A DNA stretch of 64,000 nt from NCBI RefSeq assembly GCF_014644455.1, contig NZ_BMKS01000004.1, positions 248,001 to 312,000 on the forward strand, written 5' to 3'. A program made the translations under genes and the position numbers. Positions 58,169 through 64,000 of this stretch are shown one piece after another; position 1 is the first letter of the stretch, and each line of letters opens with the position of its first letter. Origin of the DNA: Caldovatus sediminis (GTDB lineage Bacteria; Pseudomonadota; Alphaproteobacteria; Acetobacterales; Acetobacteraceae). Below the pieces are notes generated by a model. That model made no database searches. It was not told where the DNA came from and saw only the letters and a list, made by a program, of their open reading frames with translations.

Positions 58169-58705
58169 TCCCTCTGCTGGCCGTCGGCTGCGCCTGGCTG
58201 GCGCGCAGCCGGGCGGGTGTCTTCACGATGGGCTCGATCCCGGTTCTCTCCGGTGGCGGGCCGCCGCCCCGTGCCGGCGATGCCCGTTCGGGTCATCCGG
58301 CGCCGGGGCATGGCGCGCCTGCAGCCTTCGCCGCCCGGCTGCGCCGCCCGCGACCGGCCGCGCCGAAAGGCCCTGTCGGCCGGACCGGGCGCCGCGCTGC
58401 CGCCGCCCGGGCCGCCCTCGGGCGGCTTGGGACCTCGATGCCCCGGCGGGAAGCCCGGCCCACGCGCGCGGCGCGCCGAGGAACGCCCTTTCGAGGTCCG
58501 TCATGTCTCCCTCCCCGGGGCGCGGATGCTTGCCGTCCGCTGCTCTGGCACGGATCATGCCCCGGGCCGCACGCGCGGGGCAACGGCGATGGTGCGGGCC
58601 GCGCGGCGCATGCGTCGCTCCGCCCACTGCCCCGTCGCAGCCGGCGCCGGCGGGCGGTTCCGGGCCGCCGCAGCGGCGCAACGATGCGCAGGCCCGCGCC
58701 ACGGC
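58169..58705. other. Interval between dctQ and the fused TRAP permease gene
   Basis: 537 bp, both flanking genes on the minus strand. A frame from ATG 58504 (GGGAGGGAGAC upstream) would encode about 93 residues beginning MTDLERAFLGAPRAWAGLP on the minus strand to 58223. The start signal is good, but after about 25 residues the composition becomes Arg/Gly/Ala-rich and not protein-like, so I list it only as a possible small or truncated gene. Nothing else is seen. Confidence 0.4.
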
Positions 58706-60649
58706 TCACGCGCCGCGCGCCGGCGCGCGCCGGCGGAACAGCGCGGTGCCGCCATAGACCAGGGCGAGCAGCGCGCCCCCGACGAGGTCGGAAGTGAGCC
58801 CCGGCGTCAGCATCCCGAGCGCGCCGACCGCCAGCAACGCGCGCGCCGGCCACGCGATGCGGCCGATGCCGACCAGCCAGCCCTCGAGCGTCGCCGCGAT
58901 CATCCAGACGGCGAAGCACGCCGTGGCTACGTCGTGCAGGATGTGCAGCGGCTCGCCCACCATGATCAGCGTCGGGTTGAGGACGAAGAGGAACGGCACC
59001 AAAAAGTTCACGACGCCGAGCCGCATCGCCTGCGTGCCGGTGCGCCAGGGGTCGGCCTTGGCGATGCTCGCCGCCGTGATCGCGGCCAGCGCCACCGGCG
59101 GGGTGATGAAGCTCATCAGCCCCCAATAGAGGATGAACAGGTGCGAGGCGGTGGGATGCAGCCCGCCGCTGATCAGCGCCGGCGCCAGCGTCACGGCGAG
59201 GAAGATGTAGCAGGCCGTCGCCGTCATCCCCATGCCGAGGATGAAGCTCGTCAGCGCCCCCAGCACCAGGAGCAGGTAGATGTTGCCGCCCGCGAACTGC
59301 AGCAGCTCGCGCGAGAAGGCGCCGCCCACGCCGGTGTAGGAGAGCGAGCCGACGATGAACCCCACCCCCGCCAGCACCGCCACGAGGTTGACGATGCTGC
59401 GCGTGGTGTCGATGGCGAGGTCGCGCAGCCCGGCCAGGCCGAAGCGCTTCGAGCCGAACGCGACCGTGGTGCCGAGCAGCACGCAGGTGGCGATGTAGGG
59501 CGCCAGCGCCTCCCGCTTCATCACCAGCAGCAGGTAGACGAGCAGCCCGAGGCTGAACAGGAAGTGCCATCCCTCCTTGAGGATCGGCAGGAGGGGGGGG
59601 ATCTCCTCGGCGGGCTGGCCCTTCAGGCCGTTCCTGGCGGCGTAGTGGTCGGCCTGCAGCAGCAGCCCGCCATAGTAGAGCAGCGCCGGCACGATCGCCG
59701 CGATGAGGACCGTGCTATAGGGCACGTTGAGGAACTCGGCCATGACGAAGGCCACCGCGCCCATCACCGGCGGCATGAGCGCGCCCCCGGTGGAGGCGCA
59801 GGCCTCGACCGCGCCGGCGTAGTGCGCGGGATAGCCCACCCGCTTCATGGTCGGGATCGTCAGCCGGCCGGTCGTGACCACGTTCGAGATCACGCTGCCC
59901 GAGAGCGAGCCGAAGAAGCCGCTCGCCATCACCGACACCTTGGCCGGTCCGCCGCGCGTGCGGCCGAGCAGCGCCACCGCGAGCGCCATGAAGAACTCGC
60001 CCCCGCCGGTGACCACCAGCGCCGAGCCGAAGATCAGGAACCCGACCAGGAGCGAGGCCACGGTGCGCAGCGGCACGCCGATGATGCTCTCCACCCCCAT
60101 CGCGTGCGCGCTCAGCGTCTCCGCCAAGCCGCTGCCCGGCCCCCACAGGAAGCCGGGCATCGAATCGGCGAACAGGGGATAGGCGGCGAACACCGCGCAG
60201 ATGAGGAACAGCACGATTCCGGCCGCGCGGCGCACCGCCTCGAGGGCGATCGCGCAGACGATGCCGGCCACCGCCACCGCCTCGGGCGGCGCCGCGAGGT
60301 CCCAGCCCTCGCTGACGATGCGGGAGCCGTTCCAGGCGAGGTAGGAGGTCGCGCCGAGGCAGGCGGCGAACAGCCCCCAGTCGTACCAGGGGATCGTCCG
60401 CCATGCGGCCCCGTGCGCCGGATAGGCGAGGAAGGCGAGCGAAAGGAACAGGCCGAGCAGCAGGTAATAGAACGACGTGTCGATGATCGGCGCGCCGGTC
60501 AGGTGCAGGTTGAAGGTCTGGTTGATGGTCAGCAGGATGCCGCCGCAGCCCAGGACCAACGCGATCCAGTAGGCGAAGCCGCGCAGCCGGTCGCCGCCGC
60601 CTTCGGCCGGCGCGAGCCTGGCCGGCTCGGCCCCCGTGTCGCCGCCCAT
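58706..60649 (-). CDS. TRAP transporter fused permease (TAXI-type, 4TM/12TM)
   Basis: 647-residue inner-membrane protein combining DctQ-like and DctM-like parts. The start at 60649 has GGGAGG upstream. N-terminal helices to about 190, then GSALVVTGGGEFFMALAVALLGRTRGGPAKVSV, SGFFGSLSGSVISNVVTTGRLTIPTMKRVGY and ASTGGALMPPVMGAVAFVMAEFL, the hallmarks of fused TRAP permeases. LGMGMTATACYIFLAVTLAPAL, FILYWGLMSFITPPVALAA and a final helix bundle follow. These permeases partner with TAXI receptors; the divergent gene at 60784 encodes one. Substrate unknown. Confidence 0.95.
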   Translation of the reverse strand: MGGDTGAEPARLAPAEGGGDRLRGFAYWIALVLGCGGILLTINQTFNLHLTGAPIIDTSFYYLLLGLFLSLAFLAYPAHGAAWRTIPWYDWGLFAACLGATSYLAWNGSRIVSEGWDLAAPPEAVAVAGIVCAIALEAVRRAAGIVLFLICAVFAAYPLFADSMPGFLWGPGSGLAETLSAHAMGVESIIGVPLRTVASLLVGFLIFGSALVVTGGGEFFMALAVALLGRTRGGPAKVSVMASGFFGSLSGSVISNVVTTGRLTIPTMKRVGYPAHYAGAVEACASTGGALMPPVMGAVAFVMAEFLNVPYSTVLIAAIVPALLYYGGLLLQADHYAARNGLKGQPAEEIPPLLPILKEGWHFLFSLGLLVYLLLVMKREALAPYIATCVLLGTTVAFGSKRFGLAGLRDLAIDTTRSIVNLVAVLAGVGFIVGSLSYTGVGGAFSRELLQFAGGNIYLLLVLGALTSFILGMGMTATACYIFLAVTLAPALISGGLHPTASHLFILYWGLMSFITPPVALAAITAASIAKADPWRTGTQAMRLGVVNFLVPFLFVLNPTLIMVGEPLHILHDVATACFAVWMIAATLEGWLVGIGRIAWPARALLAVGALGMLTPGLTSDLVGGALLALVYGGTALFRRRAPARGA

Positions 60650-60703
60650 CCTTGTTGGCCTCCCTGACCGTCGTGCTTTGTTTTGGAATCTCCTTCCCCA
60701 AAA

Positions 60704-60732
60704 TTGACAGCCGTGCAAGGCGACAGCATGCT
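60704..60732 (+). promoter_or_regulatory. Candidate promoter of the TAXI receptor gene
   Basis: Perfect -35 hexamer TTGACA (60704-60709) with a 17-bp spacer to a weak -10 CATGCT (60727-60732). It lies in the unusually A/T-rich 134-bp interval between the divergent fused permease and TAXI genes. The leader would be about 45 nt, ending in GGGAGG before the ATG. Confidence 0.4.
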
Positions 60733-60783
60733 AGGCGCACAAAAAAGCCTGGGCACACAAAACGGTCTTGGGAGGATTTCGCG

Positions 60784-61917
60784 ATGGTCACACGACGCGA
60801 CGTGCTGGTCGGGACATCCGCCGCCCTGCTGGCCGGGCGGTCGGCGCAGGCCAGGCTGCCCGCCACCTCGGTCTGGACCGCCTACGACCTCGGCTCCTCC
60901 GGCTACGCCGAGGCGTCGGGCATCGCCGACGCGATCATGCAGAAGCATGCGACGCGGGTGCGCATCATGCCCTCCGGCACCTCGATCGGACGCCTGCTGC
61001 CGCTGCGCCAGGGGCGCGCCACCTACGGCTTCCTCGCCAATGAGCTCTACTTCGCCGCCGAGGGGACCTACGACTTCGCCGCCCAGTCCTGGGGGCCGCA
61101 GGATGTGCGCGTCGTGCTCGCCCGCCCGGCCGGCGCCGCGCTCGCCTGCGCCGGCGACATCGGCGCGAGGGCCCTCTCCGATCTCCGCGGACGGCGCATC
61201 GGCTACGTGCGCGGCAACCCCTCCGTCAACGTAAAGACCGACGCGTATCTCGCGTTCGGCGGACTGACGCGCGCCGACGTCCAGGTGGTCTGGTTCGGCA
61301 GCTACAACGCCATGAAGACCGCGGTGATCAACAACCAGCTCGACTGCTTCAGCAGCGTCACCACCTCGGCCAACATGCGCGAGATCGAGGCGAGCCCGCG
61401 CGGCCTCACCTACCCGCCCTTCCCGCCCGGCGACGCCGCCGGCTGGGAACGCATCCGCCGGGTCGCCGACTTCTTCGAGCCGTACAAGGAGACCACCGGC
61501 GCCGGCGTCTCGCCGGACAATCCCATCGACCTGATCGGCTTCCGCTACCCGATGATCGCGACCTACGCGAACACCGATCCCGACGAGGTCTACGCGCTGG
61601 TCGCGGCGATCGACGCGTCGATGGACCAGATCCGCAACATCACCGGCAGCGCGGGGAACTGGGCGCCGCAGCTGTCGGGCAAGCCGCCGGCCGACGCGCC
61701 GTGGCACGAGGGCGCGATCCGCTACCTGAAGGAGAAGGGCATCTGGCAGGCCGAGCACCAGGCCTGGCACGACCGGCGCCTCGCGCGGCTGCGGCGGATC
61801 CAGGAGGGGTGGGAGGCGGCGAAGAGGGAGTTCCGGGGCCAGGGGGACGAGGCCTGGCTGCAGCACTGGGAGAAGTACCGGGTCGAGAAGCTGGGCCTGC
61901 CGCCCGCCGAGGTCTAG
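60784..61917 (+). CDS. TAXI-family TRAP transporter solute-binding protein
   Basis: 377-residue periplasmic receptor. The ATG at 60784 is set by GGGAGG nine bases ahead; the upstream frame to 60652 is promoter sequence. Twin-arginine-type signal TRRDVLVGTSAALLAGR. TSVWTAYDLGSSGYAEASGIADAIM, IMPSGTSIGRLLPLRQGRATYGF and RGRRIGYVRGNPSVNVKTDAYL are TAXI family blocks. The C terminus has a charged helical extension. Divergent from its presumed fused permease. TAXI ligands include glutamate and other carboxylates, but none can be inferred here. Confidence 0.92.
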   Translation: MVTRRDVLVGTSAALLAGRSAQARLPATSVWTAYDLGSSGYAEASGIADAIMQKHATRVRIMPSGTSIGRLLPLRQGRATYGFLANELYFAAEGTYDFAAQSWGPQDVRVVLARPAGAALACAGDIGARALSDLRGRRIGYVRGNPSVNVKTDAYLAFGGLTRADVQVVWFGSYNAMKTAVINNQLDCFSSVTTSANMREIEASPRGLTYPPFPPGDAAGWERIRRVADFFEPYKETTGAGVSPDNPIDLIGFRYPMIATYANTDPDEVYALVAAIDASMDQIRNITGSAGNWAPQLSGKPPADAPWHEGAIRYLKEKGIWQAEHQAWHDRRLARLRRIQEGWEAAKREFRGQGDEAWLQHWEKYRVEKLGLPPAEV

Positions 61918-62293
61918 CCTCCGGCCGACTGGCCGCCGGGCCTCGCGACCCATGGCCAGCATCGGGCGCGCCGGCGCGCATGCGCCGGCGTGGGCGGTGG
62001 CGCCCACCCGACCCAGCCCCCGCAGGCGAACGAAAGGGCCGCCGGCGCGCCGCGGGATCGGCTGCGTCACGCGCTGCCGACCGGCCCTCCCCGCCCGCGT
62101 CCGCCAATCCGGCTACGGAAGCCGGGGACCGCCCCGGCTTCCCGATCGGGGGCGGGAAGGGGAACGCGGCCGCCTGCCCTTGGCCGGCCCGTGGCCCCAC
62201 GACTTGCCGCAGCCATCGAAAGGCTCTGGAATGCGACAGCGGTGGCCAGGCCGGCGGCCTCGCCGGAAACGTCCTCATCCTGGGAGAATTCGG
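61918..62293. other. Interval before the monooxygenase gene
   Basis: 376 bp between two rightward genes. It contains three mutually pairing segments (62109-62139) but no coding-like frame. The start-proximal 30 bp carry the GGGAGA ribosome-binding site of the monooxygenase. Confidence 0.45.
62109..62139 (+). terminator. Alternative hairpins (possible attenuator or terminator)
   Basis: Segment 1 CCGGCT (62109-62114) can pair with AGCCGG in segment 2 (62120-62127). Segment 2 AGCCGGGG can instead pair perfectly with segment 3 CCCCGGCT (62132-62139) through an ACCG loop. The two folds exclude one another. There is no T-run, so it could be the end of the TAXI transcript or a weak attenuator for the monooxygenase gene. 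Confidence 0.35.
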
Positions 62294-63934
62294 ATGGTTG
62301 CCTCGCCCGCGCCCACGGCAGGCGCCGAGTCGGACCCGGCCGCCGGCTGGGAGGCGATCATCATCGGCGCCGGCATCGCCGGCATGTACCAGCTCCACCG
62401 CCTGCGCGAGCTCGGGATGCGCGTGCGGGTGTTCGAGGCCGGCTCCGACGTCGGCGGCACCTGGTACTGGAACCGCTACCCGGGCGCGCGCTTCGACTCG
62501 GAGAGCTGGTCCTACGGCTACTCCTTCTCCGAGGAGCTGCTGCAGGAATGGGAGTGGCCGGAGCACTTCGCCGCCCAGCCGGACACGCTGCGCTACCTCA
62601 ACCACGTCGCCGACAAGTTCGACCTGCGCCGGGACATCCGGTTCGACAGCCGCGTCGTCGCCGCGCATTTCGACGACGCCGCGAACCGCTGGACCGTCAC
62701 GCTGGAGAGCGGCGAACAGGCCCGGGCCCCGCTGCTGATCACCGCGCTCGGCCCGCTCTCGGCCCACACGCTGCCGAACATCCCCGGCCGCGACAGCTTC
62801 GAGGGGCCGGCCTTCCACACCGCCCGCTGGCCGCGCGAGCCGATGAGCCTCGCGGGCAAGCGGGTCGGCATCATCGGCACCGGCGCCACCGCCATCCAGG
62901 TCATCCAGACCATCGCCGGGGAGGTCGGACACCTCGCGGTGTTCCAGCGCACCCCCAACTGGGCCGCGCCGCTGCACAACCGGCCGATCACCCCGGAGGA
63001 GCAGAAGCGGATCAAGGCCAGCTACCGCGAGATCTTCGAGCGCTGTCGCCAGACCGACACCTGCTTCATCCACCAGGCCGACCCGCGGAGCGCGCTCGAG
63101 GTCTCGCCGGAGGAGCGCGAGGCCTTCTGGGAGAAGCTGTACGCCGAGCCCGGCTTCGGCATCTGGGTCGGCAACTTCCGCGACGTCCTGACCGACCCGC
63201 GGGCCAACGCCCTGGCCAGCGAGTTCGTGGCCCGCAAGATCCGCGAGCGGGTGAGGGACCCGAAGGTCGCCGAGAAGCTGATCCCGAAGAACCACGGCTT
63301 CGGCACGCGCCGCCTGCCGCTCGAGAGCGGCTACTACGAGGTGTACAACCAGGACAACGTCCTGCTGGTGGACATCAACGAGACGCCGATCGAGCGGATC
63401 ACGCCCAAGGGCATCAGGACCAGCGACGCCGAGCACGAGTTCGACGTGCTCATCTACGCGACCGGCTTCGACGGCGTCACCGGCCCCTACGACCGCATCG
63501 ACATCCGCGGCCCTGGCGGGCGGCGGCTGAAGGACGACTGGGCCGGGACGCCGCGCACCTTCCTCGGCATGCAGGCCGAGGGGTTTCCCAACATGCTCAT
63601 GGTCCTCGGCCCGCACACCGCGCGCGGCAACATACCGCGCAACATCGAGGAGATCGTGGACTGGCTGACCGGCCTGATCCGGCACATGCGCGCCCACGGC
63701 CTGACGCGGGTGGAGCCGCGGCCCGAGGCGGTGGCCGAATGGACCGCCCATGTGGAGGAGGCCGCGTCGCGCCTCCTGTTCAGCCGGGTCAACTCCTGGC
63801 AGACCGGCGTGAACCGCAACGTCGAGGGCCGGGACGTGCGCCGCACCCTCGGCTACTACGGGGGTGCCGTCGCCTACCGCCGCAAGATCGAGGCTGTGGC
63901 CGCGCAGGGCTACCGGGAGTTCGAGTTCCGGTAG
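62294..63934 (+). CDS. Baeyer-Villiger-type flavin monooxygenase
   Basis: 546-residue FAD/NADPH enzyme. FAD motif IIIGAGIAGMYQLHRL (about residues 21-36), the type I Baeyer-Villiger fingerprint FEGPAFHTARWP (exact FxGxxxHxxxWP), a second Rossmann motif VGIIGTGATAIQVIQ and ATGFDGVTG. Close in layout to cyclohexanone/phenylacetone monooxygenases (about 540 residues), which insert oxygen beside a ketone to form esters or lactones. The substrate is not known. The start has GGGAGAATTCGG ahead. It follows the TAXI receptor gene on the same strand, 376 bp away. Confidence 0.92.
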   Translation: MVASPAPTAGAESDPAAGWEAIIIGAGIAGMYQLHRLRELGMRVRVFEAGSDVGGTWYWNRYPGARFDSESWSYGYSFSEELLQEWEWPEHFAAQPDTLRYLNHVADKFDLRRDIRFDSRVVAAHFDDAANRWTVTLESGEQARAPLLITALGPLSAHTLPNIPGRDSFEGPAFHTARWPREPMSLAGKRVGIIGTGATAIQVIQTIAGEVGHLAVFQRTPNWAAPLHNRPITPEEQKRIKASYREIFERCRQTDTCFIHQADPRSALEVSPEEREAFWEKLYAEPGFGIWVGNFRDVLTDPRANALASEFVARKIRERVRDPKVAEKLIPKNHGFGTRRLPLESGYYEVYNQDNVLLVDINETPIERITPKGIRTSDAEHEFDVLIYATGFDGVTGPYDRIDIRGPGGRRLKDDWAGTPRTFLGMQAEGFPNMLMVLGPHTARGNIPRNIEEIVDWLTGLIRHMRAHGLTRVEPRPEAVAEWTAHVEEAASRLLFSRVNSWQTGVNRNVEGRDVRRTLGYYGGAVAYRRKIEAVAAQGYREFEFR

Positions 63935-64000
63935 GCGCCCGCCCGCTGCGCCGCGCCGCTTGCCTGTCCGGCCGGGCGGGCCGCAATCTCCCCGCCGACG

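Noticed and set aside
58223-58504. Small gene beginning MTDLERAFLGAPRAWAGLP
   Set aside because: Good ribosome-binding site, but after about 25 residues the translation becomes Arg/Gly/Ala-rich shadow-like sequence; kept only as a remark in the interval entry.

Overview
The window reads as a chromosomal segment from a very GC-rich alphaproteobacterium, most likely an Acetobacteraceae (Roseomonas-like) member of the Rhodospirillales. This placement is inferred from gene content, not from a marker gene. The evidence is very strong G/C bias at third codon positions, a Caulobacter-style flagellar cluster (fliF-fliG-fliH-fliN-flbD-flhA, plus flbT and flaF), small alphaproteobacterial families (DUF1489, DUF2842, DUF465), and an abundance of Bug/TctC, DctP and TAXI solute receptors. 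No rRNA, tRNA or CRISPR array was seen.

Layout. 1-6600: the end of a calcium-type P-type ATPase, a DUF1489 protein, a secreted caspase-like protease, an enolase-superfamily enzyme and a DUF465 protein. A textbook intrinsic terminator at 4816-4850 has no annotated gene in front of it. 6600-14500: a Bug receptor, an Asp/Glu racemase-like enzyme, a double cold-shock-domain protein with an RG/G-rich linker, a D-amino-acid dehydrogenase, a DsbA-like isomerase, an esterase and two unrecognised genes. 14480-19100: cysD-cysNC, which makes APS/PAPS, diverges from cysQ, which removes PAP; a CBS-BON protein follows. 19100-26070: histidine utilisation, with hutU-hutH-hutI-paaI translationally coupled on the minus strand and hutF plus an SDR diverging from it.

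26085-42870 is a flagellar island. The minus-strand operon fliF-G-H-N-flbD-flhA supplies the MS ring, C ring, export gate and a sigma-54 enhancer-binding regulator. fliK-flgD and flgE diverge from a 311-bp region that carries two face-to-face sigma-54 promoters. Between them lies a GGCAA-N3-TTGCC dyad, and an identical type of dyad lies just upstream of fliF. Hook, junction, filament and flagellin-regulation genes follow (flgE, flgK, flgL, fliC, flbT, flaF, DUF1217). This is the most informative regulatory structure in the window: it suggests one FlbD-type site class that activates late genes and acts on its own operon.

43000-51500: a small unknown gene, a divergent Bug-like receptor, apt, a DUF2842 protein and glycogen genes (glgP, a disrupted glgX, glgA). 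51800-54600: a methionine-rich Spy/CpxP-like protein followed by a graveyard of IS5- and IS66-type transposase fragments. FNR/FixK-type boxes (TTGAC-N4-GTCAA) lie in front of glgA and upstream of the Spy-like gene. 54600-64000: TRAP transport, with a TakP-like DctP receptor convergent with dctQM, then a fused TAXI-type TRAP permease divergent from its TAXI receptor, and finally a Baeyer-Villiger-type monooxygenase.
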